This document shows, one piece after another, positions 46,584 to 55,235 of a DNA stretch of 64,000 nucleotides. The stretch spans positions 1,674,001-1,738,000 of the forward strand of contig CAUEHT010000002.1 in assembly GCA_958510875.1 (NCBI GenBank). Reading direction: 5' to 3'. The DNA comes from Endomychus coccineus (lineage: Eukaryota; Arthropoda; Insecta; Coleoptera; Endomychidae). Below the pieces are notes generated by a model. That model worked only from the letters and a program-made list of their open reading frames with translations, was not told the DNA's origin and searched no databases. Within the stretch, counting starts at the first letter, position 1; every line of letters begins with the position of its first letter. The translations under genes and the position numbers were made by a program.

Positions 46584-47220
46584 GTTTGGCAGAGCCTCCT
46601 CTTCCATGTGGATATATGATACAAATGTATTTAATAATAATTTCAAACAAGTTCACGGACAAGGATTATTCCTAACGAGCGATGGAAGTTATGATATGGA
46701 AAATCGTAGATTGTGCAACGTAAAATCACCGAATGATGATGGAGATGTTGCAAATAAAGTATATGTTGATAAATTAACACACAAACTGAATCTGAAAACG
46801 GAAACCAGTCTTAAAGATACCTCCAATGTTAGGGTTGATAATTTGATCAAAGATATCAACAAGGATCTGGATGAACATAACTTAACGAATGACAAGGTTA
46901 TTCTCAACATTGATAAACATCTGATGGACATTCAGAATAAATATAATGGAATGGGGATCTATATAAAATCAGAGTATAAAACAATCAGTGATAGTGTGAG
47001 GGAAGACAGAAATGAATTGAAAGAGATCAATAACACATTTAACAGTGTGAACATGCGTCTAAATGACATTACTAGTAAAGTGGAGGCGTTAGAACGACGG
47101 ATGACATCTGTGGAACCTTCTAAGAAGAGACCCTCATCATCCACAACAACAAAGCAGGGCTCTGTGAAACGTATATCTCCAAATCCTGTGAATATACCCA
47201 AAAAATTAATTCTACACTAG
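46567..47220 (+). CDS. Fibre-like coiled-coil protein, copy 3
   Basis: 217 residues, overlapping the preceding gene by 17 bases; ATG 46567 or 46576. The N-terminus MDKFGRASSSMWIYD is conserved in all copies. NRRLCNVKSPNDDGDVANK, then VYVDKL, resembles fibre neck motifs. The middle has heptads typical of a parallel coiled coil and the tail is basic and Ser/Thr-rich. It may be the receptor-facing or vertex fibre. No knob domain follows, so it is shorter than adenovirus fibre. Function is inference. Confidence 0.6.
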   Translation: MVSMDKFGRASSSMWIYDTNVFNNNFKQVHGQGLFLTSDGSYDMENRRLCNVKSPNDDGDVANKVYVDKLTHKLNLKTETSLKDTSNVRVDNLIKDINKDLDEHNLTNDKVILNIDKHLMDIQNKYNGMGIYIKSEYKTISDSVREDRNELKEINNTFNSVNMRLNDITSKVEALERRMTSVEPSKKRPSSSTTTKQGSVKRISPNPVNIPKKLILH

Positions 47221-47237
47221 ATTTCCACATTGATAAG

Positions 47238-48161
47238 ATGAGTAGAGAACAAGTTGTGCATGAGCTTCATAAGCCGAGTAGGAAGAATTTCAAACGACGC
47301 AGAACGATCATAAAAGGTTTGGATGATTTGTGGCAAATGGATCTGGCAGAAATGGGTAATTACGCTCGTGAAAATAGAGGATTCAAATACATTTTGATTA
47401 TGATCGATTGTTTCTCGAAATTTCTATGGACACGCCCGCTGAAAACGAAATCAGCCGAAGAAGTTCGGAAAGCGGTCAGTTCTATATTGCTAGAAGGACA
47501 TCGTAAGCCTAGGAATCTGCAAAGCGATCAGGGAAAAGAATTCTTCAATAAAAACTTTAACGATCTAATGAAGAAACATAATATCAATCATTATAATACG
47601 TATAGTGTGAAAAAAGCAGCCATTGCTGAACGTGTCATTCGAACGTTAAAGGAATCGCTCTACAAACATTTCAGTCTCAGCGGGAAATACAAATGGCTTT
47701 ATATACTTGAAGAAGCCACAGAAAAATATAATAAACGTAAACATAGTACTATAAATATGGCTCCAATAAAAGTGACGAAACAGATTGAGAGCGAGATATT
47801 GAAGCGATCCTACTCACACATCAAGTTAGCTCTGCCTCACAAATACAACGTAGGAGATGTGGTACGAATAAGTAAGGCTAAACATATTTTTGAGAAGGGA
47901 TTTACGCCCAATTGGAGTACGGAATTATTTAAAATCATCAAAGTAAAAATTACCAACCCGGTCACATATCTACTAGAAGCTATGACCAACGCACCAATCA
48001 GCGGCTGTTTCTACGAGGAAGAATTACAGAAAACAAAACAACCCGATGTGTATTTATTCGAAAAAATATTACGAAAGAGGAGGGGTCAACAGTATGTGAA
48101 ATGGTTGGGTCTAGATAATAATCACAACAGTTGGATCAATAATTCGGATCTCGTTCAATGA
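47238..48161 (+). CDS. Polinton integrase, retroviral-type DDE core with C-terminal chromodomain
   Basis: 307 residues. The catalytic triad is Asp35 (LWQMDLAEM), Asp97 (LQSDQGKEF) and Glu131 (AIAERVIRTLK), a D-D(33)-E spacing. A basic N-terminal segment without a visible HHCC finger precedes it. An SH3-like region follows (YNVGDVVRISKAK). The last 40 residues, VYLFEKILRKRRG ... YVKWLGLD ... SWI, form a chromodomain that would tether insertion to modified chromatin. It would make the 6-bp staggered joins at AG termini seen in this window. It is the only complete Polinton integrase here and could mobilise the defective copies. Confidence 0.93.
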   Translation: MSREQVVHELHKPSRKNFKRRRTIIKGLDDLWQMDLAEMGNYARENRGFKYILIMIDCFSKFLWTRPLKTKSAEEVRKAVSSILLEGHRKPRNLQSDQGKEFFNKNFNDLMKKHNINHYNTYSVKKAAIAERVIRTLKESLYKHFSLSGKYKWLYILEEATEKYNKRKHSTINMAPIKVTKQIESEILKRSYSHIKLALPHKYNVGDVVRISKAKHIFEKGFTPNWSTELFKIIKVKITNPVTYLLEAMTNAPISGCFYEEELQKTKQPDVYLFEKILRKRRGQQYVKWLGLDNNHNSWINNSDLVQ

Positions 48162-48441
48162 ATCCATCATTGATCATTTGGAGATTATTAGGAACAAACA
48201 AATAGCTGGAATATTATTGACTCGAGGGTATGGTTATTATAATAGAACAAAAATTTCGTGAATATGAGGGTGAATCAAGAGTGAAGATTATAATATTTGA
48301 AACACATATTGTTAAGATTATACTTAAGTCTTTTGTATTGAGAAAATTTTGAAATTAATAAAAAATATTATTTTGAGATCTTTGATCTTTCTCCCTCCCC
48401 TCGTTAAATAACGGTGCAATCTTGAATTTTCATCAGTCTGT
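48162..48441. other. Spacer between integrase and PLA2-like gene
   Basis: AT-rich, with 'aattaataaaaaatatta' containing a polyadenylation-like AATAAA at about 48356. It may end the integrase transcript and start the next. No gene. Confidence 0.4.
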
Positions 48442-49224
48442 ATGGAAGCGTACGTAGGAGAAGGTGTTCTCAATACGCTTATAAACAAGCTCATGTTTGA
48501 ACTTCATATTCCTGGTTATCAATTCTGTGGTCCCGGTACAAAATTAGAAGAACGGTTGAGAAGAGGAGATTCAGGTATCAATCCACTCGATAAAGCTTGC
48601 CGCCAACACGATATTTCATATCTGCGAAACGCTAGTTTGGAAGGTCGTCACGAGGCGGATAAAATATTAGAGAACGCTGCTTGGCAACGGGTCAAATCTA
48701 AAGACACAAAATTTGGAGAAAGGATTGCCGCTTTCGGTGTAAATAAAATTTTGAAGGCAAAGAGGAAATTGAGAATGGGTATGAGAAAGAAGGTTGGGTT
48801 CGGAAGTGCAATTGTCGATGGGGTGAGAAAAGTTATGAAGAATAAGTTTGACTCATCCAGTCTGAAGAAAACATCCCAAACAGCGTTGAAAGTTGCACGA
48901 AAACAATTCAAAAAAGCGGGTGGTCGGAAAAATGTTCGGTTACCAAGAGTAATTCCTATTCCAAAGACTGGAGGATTTCTACCATTTTTAATACCTCTGT
49001 TTGCCGGCTTATCAGCTGCTGGAGCATTGGCGGGGGGTGGTGCAGGCATCGCTAAGGCCGTCAACGACAGCAAAGCAGCTCGGATAACCTTGGAGGAAAC
49101 GGAAAGACATAATAAAACAATGGAAGCTATAGCTTTGGGGAAACAAGGATCTGGTCTATATTTGAAAAAGTATCGCAAAGGTCTTGGTCTATATTTAAAT
49201 AAACATCCAAAAAACTGTCAGTAA
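48442..49224 (+). CDS. PLA2-like and adenovirus pX-like virion protein
   Basis: 260 residues. Residues 25-60 have YQFCGPGT (calcium-loop type) and DKACRQHDISY with the catalytic His56-Asp57 pair, as in parvovirus-type phospholipase A2 domains. A basic region follows. Residues 166-204 (LPRVIPIPKTGGFLPFLIPL and a Gly/Ala-rich hydrophobic run) resemble the adenovirus pX core-peptide C-terminus. PLA2-like proteins with such tails are reported in adintovirus/Polinton genomes; they may breach endosomal membranes. The frame ends six bases after a slippery AAAAAAC that would lead into the protease. Confidence 0.8.
   Translation: MEAYVGEGVLNTLINKLMFELHIPGYQFCGPGTKLEERLRRGDSGINPLDKACRQHDISYLRNASLEGRHEADKILENAAWQRVKSKDTKFGERIAAFGVNKILKAKRKLRMGMRKKVGFGSAIVDGVRKVMKNKFDSSSLKKTSQTALKVARKQFKKAGGRKNVRLPRVIPIPKTGGFLPFLIPLFAGLSAAGALAGGGAGIAKAVNDSKAARITLEETERHNKTMEAIALGKQGSGLYLKKYRKGLGLYLNKHPKNCQ
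49209..49215 (+). promoter_or_regulatory. Candidate -1 ribosomal frameshift site A_AAA_AAC
   Basis: In the PLA2-like frame the codons are CCA AAA AAC, so the heptamer has the exact X_XXY_YYZ phase. The zero frame stops at 49222-49224. A -1 slip continues from 49215 into the protease frame, which is open to 49595. A weak 5-bp stem (GTCAG/CTGAC, 49217-49246) is the only nearby structure I can see. Confidence 0.5.
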
Positions 49225-49595
49225 ACCTACCCAGAAGGCCTCTGACCGATCTCGATCTACGAAAACTAGCAAAAGCTCTGAAAATTCCCCATTTTAGAGG
49301 AGTATTTATGCGTGATGAACTACCATCCAACGGACCATGGAAAAACGAGCGTGGAATAGTTAATTTAGATAGCTCGGACAATGGAGGCACTCACTGGGTT
49401 GGGTTTAATAAAGTCGGTGATACAGTTTTATATTATGATAGTTTTGGCAATTTACGCCCCCCTCGCGAACTAGTGGATTATTTCAAAAAGTGTAAGATAT
49501 TATTCAATCACGATAATTTTCAACAATATAACACTTATAATTGTGGTCAGTTATGTTTAGATTTCCTCTCTAACTCTTCAGTTGTGCTCGACTAA
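49215..49595 (+). CDS. Adenain-type cysteine protease (first ATG at 49308)
   Basis: Catalytic residues by counting from ATG 49308: His29 (GTHWVGF), Asp44 (YYDSFG), Gln73 and Cys79 (YNCGQLCLDFL), the order of adenovirus protease. It would mature capsid and core proteins. The conserved N-terminal part of the family (LTDLDLRKLAKALKIPHFRG) lies upstream of the first ATG, and the frame has no ATG before the stop at 49200. A full-length enzyme therefore needs -1 frameshifting from the PLA2-like gene, a non-AUG start or splicing. Copies 1, 2 and 4 retain only the last codons. Confidence 0.85.
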   Translation: MSVNLPRRPLTDLDLRKLAKALKIPHFRGVFMRDELPSNGPWKNERGIVNLDSSDNGGTHWVGFNKVGDTVLYYDSFGNLRPPRELVDYFKKCKILFNHDNFQQYNTYNCGQLCLDFLSNSSVVLD

Positions 49596-49611
49596 CCCTG
49601 CATTTATTAGT

Positions 49612-49619
49612 ATATAAAT
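49612..49619 (+). promoter_or_regulatory. TATATAAA box before penton gene, Polinton 3
   Basis: 'ttagtatataaatagattg' 28 bases before ATG 49647. Same core as before the ATPase gene, also conserved in copies 1 and 4. Confidence 0.6.
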
Positions 49620-49646
49620 AGATTGTTGGTAAAGTTTGCATCAATC

Positions 49647-50390
49647 ATGTCTCAGACGTTCACTATCACGGGTAAGAGCTTCAGCTTATCTGTAGATTTC
49701 CACCCACCTATAGAACTAGATCCTCATTCATATTATTCTATCGCACTTGTTGGCTTGCATACGTACAATAGCATTCCGAACATTGAAGAAGGTTTTAATA
49801 AATTTTATTATAAAAATGTGAAGGGTGAGGAAGAAGTAGTAACTATACCTACGGGGTCCTACGAGTTGACAGACATCGAGGATTTCATACAAAGTGCAGT
49901 TTGTGGGATAGGAGTGAAGCAAGAAGAACGTGACCGGAAATTATCAATAAAATCTAACAACAACACTCTACACACAGAGCTGAAGAGTGATTTTGGAATG
50001 AATTTTATTCCTAAAGATAGTATAAGCGAACTGTTGGGATTCAGCAAAAAGAAATTGACATCTCGCGAACTACACGTATCTGATCGACCTATAAACATAA
50101 TCAAAGTTCAAACAATACGTGTTGAGTGTAACTTAACCGCAGGAGCATATTATAACAATAAGATAGCTCATACGATATATGAGTTCTCACCTCTTGTACC
50201 ACCTGGGTTTTCCATTGATATAGAGCCGAAGAATCTTATTTATCTACCGGTCATCAGCAAGACGTCCTTCGATAACATCACGCTGAATATTTTAGATCAG
50301 AATTGGAAACCGGTAAATTTTCGTGGAGAAGAAATTATTATACGATTGGAATTGAAAAAGATCGTTAGGGATTATACCTCACAACAATAA
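49647..50390 (+). CDS. Penton/minor capsid protein candidate (single jelly roll)
   Basis: 247 residues from ATG 49647. Family-typical N-terminus: LSVDFHPPIELDPHSYYSIA, LVGLHTYNSIPNI, then IPTGSYELTDIEDFIQ. I recognise this as the minor capsid (penton-like) family paired with Polinton capsid proteins; the call rests on pattern memory. It would sit at vertices. The stop overlaps AATAAA (caataaataa). Located between protease and capsid genes as usual for Polintons. Confidence 0.75.
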   Translation: MSQTFTITGKSFSLSVDFHPPIELDPHSYYSIALVGLHTYNSIPNIEEGFNKFYYKNVKGEEEVVTIPTGSYELTDIEDFIQSAVCGIGVKQEERDRKLSIKSNNNTLHTELKSDFGMNFIPKDSISELLGFSKKKLTSRELHVSDRPINIIKVQTIRVECNLTAGAYYNNKIAHTIYEFSPLVPPGFSIDIEPKNLIYLPVISKTSFDNITLNILDQNWKPVNFRGEEIIIRLELKKIVRDYTSQQ

Positions 50391-50470
50391 ATAATAATCC
50401 AATACTCACCACCACTCATTATATGAAAGGAATTCAACTGAGAAGGTTGCAGTAGCCATCACTTGAGAAC

Positions 50471-50650
50471 ATGGGTTTGGATTTCAGCAATAAAAGACAT
50501 CTCCATAGTGGTCATCAGTCATTATCTACAACGAGCTCGAGGGAGAAGGTTGCTTCTGCATCACTATCATTGGAAAATATCAATTTTTTGAAGTCCCTTG
50601 GTTACAATGTCGGAAAAACTTCAAATATTCAACGAGCCAAACTTCAATGA
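50471..50650 (+). CDS. Short conserved ORF overlapping MCP start, copy 3
   Basis: 59 residues, ending TGA at 50648-50650, overlapping the capsid start by 44 bases in another frame. It has a Ser-rich N-terminus and the conserved ENINFLKSLGYNV. Present in all four copies. It could be a small virion protein or a translational regulator of the capsid gene. Function unknown. Confidence 0.55.
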   Translation: MGLDFSNKRHLHSGHQSLSTTSSREKVASASLSLENINFLKSLGYNVGKTSNIQRAKLQ

Positions 50651-51809
50651 AGACATCATCCGAGAAGAAACTCATACCTACTATCCCCACACAACATCTT
50701 TTGGCAACAGCGATGAAATTGAGATATTAATCAATCAACAAGATGTGTTGGTAGATTTGGCCTCGTCTGCTTTATTCATCGAGGCAGAATTCCAGCCAGA
50801 AGCAAGTGGTGATGGTGAATGTAAACTAACGAATAATTTCGGAGCGTTTCTCTTCGAATATATCAGTTATGAATTGAATGGGAAAGAGATAGACAAAGTA
50901 CGTGATCCTGGTATTGTCAGCACCATCAGAGCTTATCTAACATATGCCAAACATGAATCTATACCTCTAGCTATTTCTGGATGGTCATTTAAGGATGTAT
51001 TGAGTTCAGTCTACAATAATAAAATCAATTTATGGATACCGTTGAATTTTCTACTAGGCCTATTCATTGACTATAACAAAGTTTTGAGTGGAAAACATAA
51101 GCTGCGCTTGATAAGGTCTCGAACCGATAACGATTGCTATACTAATAGCACAGGCACGAAAACGGCTAAAATAAATGTGAAGACGATAGCATTAAAAGTG
51201 CGACATGTGTTTCCAAGTGATCAAGTTAAATTTCAAATGTTGGGGAATTTGAGTGCTGAGAAGCCTATTTTGATTCCATTCCATAGTTGGGATCTGCATG
51301 AAAATCCGTTGATGAAGGAGAGCACTCGTGACATTTGGGCTGTTAAAACATCAATGAATTTGGAACGTCCTAGATATGTGATTCTAGCTTTCCAAACTGA
51401 TCGAAAAAATAATCCTGTCAAGCACAGTGCATATTTTGATAATATAAACTTGCTAAATGTTAAATTATACTTGAATTCAGAGTGTTATCCATATGAAGCA
51501 ATGAGATTGAATTTCACTTACCAGCAATACGTGGAAGCATACCAGATGTACTATGATTTCCAGAAATCATTTTCAAATAAAATAATAAGCGAACCCATGT
51601 TAGATTATATAGCATTCAAGAATAGAGCAATTTTTGTGATTGACTGTTCAAAACAAAACGATGCTATAAAGTCATCAACAGTTGACGTCAAACTAGAGAT
51701 GGAAAGTTTCCTGAATTTCCCCAAAAACACCAGGGCTTATTGCATCATCATTAACGATCGTATAATGGAGTATTCTCCGATTACAGGATCATTTCGGAAT
51801 TTGGTGTGA
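50607..51809 (+). CDS. Major capsid protein candidate (double-jelly-roll type), copy 3
   Basis: 400 residues, ATG 50607. Same family features as copy 2: SFGNSDEIEILINQQD, GAFLFEYISYELNGKE, LAFQTDRKNN, LYLNSECYPYEAM, ISEPMLDYIAFKN. Shorter than many Polinton capsid proteins, which usually exceed 450 residues (from memory), but the same length in three copies. It would assemble pseudo-hexameric capsomers. AATAAA lies at about 51881. Confidence 0.82.
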   Translation: MSEKLQIFNEPNFNEDIIREETHTYYPHTTSFGNSDEIEILINQQDVLVDLASSALFIEAEFQPEASGDGECKLTNNFGAFLFEYISYELNGKEIDKVRDPGIVSTIRAYLTYAKHESIPLAISGWSFKDVLSSVYNNKINLWIPLNFLLGLFIDYNKVLSGKHKLRLIRSRTDNDCYTNSTGTKTAKINVKTIALKVRHVFPSDQVKFQMLGNLSAEKPILIPFHSWDLHENPLMKESTRDIWAVKTSMNLERPRYVILAFQTDRKNNPVKHSAYFDNINLLNVKLYLNSECYPYEAMRLNFTYQQYVEAYQMYYDFQKSFSNKIISEPMLDYIAFKNRAIFVIDCSKQNDAIKSSTVDVKLEMESFLNFPKNTRAYCIIINDRIMEYSPITGSFRNLV

Positions 51810-52145
51810 AGAACCAGGTGATGAATCATAATGTTATAATTTTAGTTCTAAATGATGTACTGTCAAAATGTATCTTTCCCAATAAATGTTATTATTATTA
51901 TTATATTTGATATTTTATTTCTCAAACGGTAGGTGGTGATGTAAACATCCGACGATCATAGTTTGTAAACTATGGTAGTCGGTTGCTGGAAATGAAACAA
52001 ATTGAAACAACTAGTGACGTTATCAGTCAGTTATCAACGTTTGCAATGACATCGAAACGGAGAGTTACCCCCCACCATCACTATTCACGTTCACGTTCTC
52101 ACGTATGTAAGAGAGAATCATTTCAGAAAATGTTCAGTTATTAAA
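51810..52145. other. Spacer with imperfect hairpin
   Basis: AATAAA and an ATT-rich run, then a hairpin at about 51949-51984 with arms ccgacgatcatagttt and aaactatggtagtcgg. The arms echo the 68-bp satellite word (ccggcgaccatagtt). No gene. Confidence 0.5.
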
Positions 52146-53146
52146 ATGAACTTAGCAGCGTGCGTTCGTGATTCAAATGTGGCTACATGGTCCACCAACA
52201 ATTTTATTAAGTTAACAGTTAATGAAGTGTGTCTAAAATTTGGGATCGATATAAGAAACGATAAAAGAAACTATTTATTTTGGAATATTCAACTAAACCA
52301 ACGCGTTCTGATGAATGAAGATCTATTGGATTGGTTAGGTTATCGCGGCAAAAAATATCATGCTAAAAAGGGTGTTATAACAAGATTGTTGAGGAAAAAC
52401 CCGCATATACACCATTTAGAAATTTGTGATAAGACTGATGCACGAAAGAAATATTATGTTCTAGATGCTATTGATTTCGAATCATTATTGATGCAAATGC
52501 GAACTCCTAAAGTCATCGAGTTACGTGAACTGTTTTCGTTAATGAAATTTATTATGATGAAATATTGTGAGTACGAGAAATTCTATGAACAACAAGAACG
52601 TCAAAGAGCTGAGGAACGTGAATGTCTTGCGAAAGAACGATCTCAACGCTTATCTCAACAAATTCAAATGAATGTTATCACCTTACGGAATAACATTGCA
52701 CCAAATATTGTTCCACCTCCTATAAATTTCGGAAAGAGACGAAATTTAGGTAATTACTTTGTTTTTTATAATAAAATTTATATAATATATATTATTTAGG
52801 ATTATATCGAACATCGAATGATATGAGACCAGAATGGTACCTAATGCGTCGACAGGAGGATGGTTGGCGTGATGCCGACAGGAAATTACAAAATCGGGGA
52901 ATGCGATTAATACGTAAATGGTCTAACATATCTCATGCTATCGATATTGGTAACGAAGTGAAACAGAATTTCCGCCGCGATTTGAAATGGTATGCAAGAG
53001 GAAATATTATTCATGCCGCAGAAGAAGAAGAGGGGGGTGAACAATTGATTAGTGATATCAACATCGAGTCATTGATAGAATGTGTTATCAATCACAAAAA
53101 TAAAGCTTATGAACTAGCAAATGATAATGTCAATATATTATTATAA
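52146..53146 (+). CDS. MSV199/DUF3627-like viral protein, two exons
   Basis: Exon 1 is 52146-52749 and exon 2 52800-53146, joined in phase 1, giving 316 residues. Exon 1 has LLDWLGYRGKKYHAKKGV (residues about 60-77), YVLDAIDFESLLMQMRTPKV and RELFSLMKFIMMKYCEYEKF. This pattern fits MSV199 domains of entomopoxviruses and iridoviruses, related to Bro/KilA-N families. A coiled coil (145-180) follows. Exon 2 (RRQEDGW..., IGNEVKQNF) resembles the DUF3627 tail. Probably DNA-binding or regulatory. Only copy 3 has it. Family call is by memory of motifs. Confidence 0.65.
52750..52799 (+). other. 50-bp GT-AG intron in MSV199-like gene
   Basis: Starts GTAATTAC and ends TATTATTTAG, preceded by TTTAG. AT-rich. 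Removing it fuses two open frames and places conserved-looking sequence on both sides. Without splicing, exon 1 reads into AT-rich codons and stops at 52797. Confidence 0.7.
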
Positions 53147-53191
53147 TTATCATTCCTTTTGTTTTATTAAAACACTTATATCTTCATACAA

Positions 53192-53407
53192 TCATTTATT
53201 TACATGGTAAATAGCCTTCTTTACATATTTAACAAACATTTTCAACATTAGTACTGATAAAGAAGATAAAATTGCATACAAAATTGCGAAAATTTTAGAA
53301 ATTTCTTCGTCTAGTGAGGATGATGTACGTGTGGATGGTGTTGATATTGTCTTTTGTATGACATGTGGTAAACATGATGATTGTTGGAGCAATTGCCATT
53401 CAGCCAT
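53192..53407 (-). CDS. Small tail-anchored-type membrane protein candidate
   Basis: 71 residues, ATG at 53407, minus strand. A polar N-terminal half is followed by a hydrophobic segment (IFAILYAILSSLSVLMLKMF) and a basic end. Unrecognised. It is convergent with the MSV199-like gene and near the right TIR. Confidence 0.35.
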   Translation of the reverse strand: MAEWQLLQQSSCLPHVIQKTISTPSTRTSSSLDEEISKIFAILYAILSSLSVLMLKMFVKYVKKAIYHVNK

Positions 53408-53443
53408 ATCTCCCTCACTCCGATCAAAGAATAAAAGTTTAAG

Positions 53444-53843
53444 TTAATAATGTATGGTGGTACGATTATCTTGAGGAATGTTGAATGCGAATACCTCTAA
53501 TTGATTATCGTTGATTTTTCTAAAATTCATCGGAATCCATTCGGTACGGTTACACCCCCCACCACCATCGGTTGCAACATCCTTCAGACAAATATAAATG
53601 CGCTCAACGTGTTGGGGAACGTTCGCGTATAGAATACCATTCAGAATTGTGGTTAGAATCACGAAATTTGTTTTTAACATCCCCACTCCCATCATTATCT
53701 TCACTTTTTGCACTTGTAAATGTATTCAACAGTCTTATAACTTTTATTTTATGTTCGTAAAAATTCAAGTCTCTTCTTAGTTCATGAACTTTCTCCACAA
53801 ATTTTCTAAGTATACGTGTGTATTCTTCAAAAGATATATGCAT
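53444..53843 (-). CDS. Unrecognised small protein, two overlapping frames
   Basis: Frame A (53843-53604) starts MHISFEEYTRILRKF, helical and charged. Frame B (53695-53444) has a hydrophobic start (MLKTNFVILTTILNGILYA) and continues RIYICLKDVATDGGGGC. They overlap by about 100 bases. Either these are two genes, or one gene with a frameshift. No family recognised. Confidence 0.3.
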
Positions 53844-53904
53844 AATGACACATTTACAAACTTACTGGATATCTTTATCATAACCTCCAACTATTCACAT
53901 TTAC

Positions 53905-55229
53905 ACATAGAGTATCATTATTATTACTCGCATTTCATTCCTCATCTGACCATCATAGTTCGTGAACGATGATGACGTCATCATCGTTCGTAAACTATGG
54001 TCGCCGGGTTGAATCAGTTACTGTCATTGGCTTGAAGCAGTGACGTCATCATCGTTCGTGAACTATGGTCGCCGGATTGAATCAGTTACTGTCATCGGTT
54101 CGAAGCAGTGACGTCATCATCGTTCGTAAACTATGGTCGCCGGATTGAAACAATGACAAAGCAGTCTTTGTCACGTGGTGGTGACACATACACGAAGCAG
54201 CCTGTACCTTCGGTCCGACATGACATCTGTCACGTGACACCTACACGAAGCAGCCTGTACCTTTAGCTCACCATGACAGCTGTCACGTATTGGTGACACC
54301 TACACGAAGCAACCTGTACCTTTGGTTCACCATGACAGCTGTCATATGGTGGCGACATCTCCATGAAGCAGCCTGTACCCAAGGGTCGCCATGACAGCTG
54401 TCACGTGGTGGCGACATCTCCACGAAGCATTCTGTACCTTCGATGACAGCTGTCATGTGGTGGTGACATCTCCATGAAGCAGCCTGTACCTTTGGACCAA
54501 AGGTACAGATTGCTTCCTAGAGGTGGCGGAGCCCCCTCCAGGAAGCAGTCTGTACCTTAGGTCTGTCATGACAGCTGTCACTTGGTGGTGACATCTCTAT
54601 GAAGCAATCTGTACCTTAGGTCTACCATGACAGCTGGTTCTTATGGTCGCCATGACAGGTGGAACTTATGGACGCCATGACAGCTTGTTCTTATGGTCAC
54701 CATGACAGCTGGACCTTATGGTCGCCATGACAGTTGGTTCTTATGATCGCCATGACAGCTGGACCTTATGGACGGCATGACAGCTTGTTCTTATGGTCAC
54801 CATGACAGCTGGACCTTATGGTCGCCATGACAGTTGGTTCTTATGATCGCCATGACAGCTGGTCCTTATGGTCGCCATGACAGCTGGTCCTCATGGTCGC
54901 CATGACAGCTGGTTCTTATGATCGCCATGACAGCTGGTCCTTATGGTCGCCATGACAGCTGGTCCTTATGGTCGCCATGACAGCTGGTTCTTATGCTCGC
55001 CATGACAGTTGGACCTTAGGGCCGCCATGCTGCCATGTGTTAGTCACGTGACTCTGTACATGTGACACACTTTTTGAACACACCCTGTATACTCTTTACA
55101 AATAAAATCCTTATCACCTACATCCTTTCAAACTGATAAGAACGAGCTCATGCACCGGATGCACATCGACAGCTAGACCGGAAGTGGAGACCGGATATCC
55201 TGGTCGAGAACTAGCCCAGTTCATCTACT
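53905..55229. repeat. Right TIR of Polinton 3
   Basis: Inverse of 42981-44345. Holds the palindrome GAACGATGATGACGTCATC and its mirror at 53964-53990, three 68-bp units to 54150, a long hairpin near 54495-54560, the 25-bp minisatellite (54620-55030), and the AGTAGATG terminus in inverse. It has one more 68-bp unit than the left side. Confidence 0.92.
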
Positions 55230-55235
55230 TATCGC
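55230..55235. repeat. Target-site duplication TATCGC, right of Polinton 3
   Basis: Partner of 42975-42980. Confidence 0.95.

Larger units (their letters stand above)
42981..55229 (+). mobile_element. Polinton/Maverick copy 3, structurally complete ends, no PolB
   Basis: 12,249 bp. The first 39 bases and the inverse of the last 39 are identical, starting AGTAGATGAACTGGGC. TATCGC is duplicated at the target. TIRs are about 1.35 kb and include hairpins, 25-bp and 68-bp repeats. Genes on the plus strand: ATPase, unknown-function protein, fibre-like, integrase, PLA2/pX-like, protease, penton, short ORF, MCP and a spliced MSV199-like gene; two small ORFs are on the minus strand. All main genes are open. 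No polymerase is present and there is no gap large enough for one. Confidence 0.95.

Noticed and set aside
39069..50104. Minus-strand frames opposite the penton, fibre and DUF8207-like genes
   Set aside because: They mirror the real genes in every copy, so their conservation is passive.
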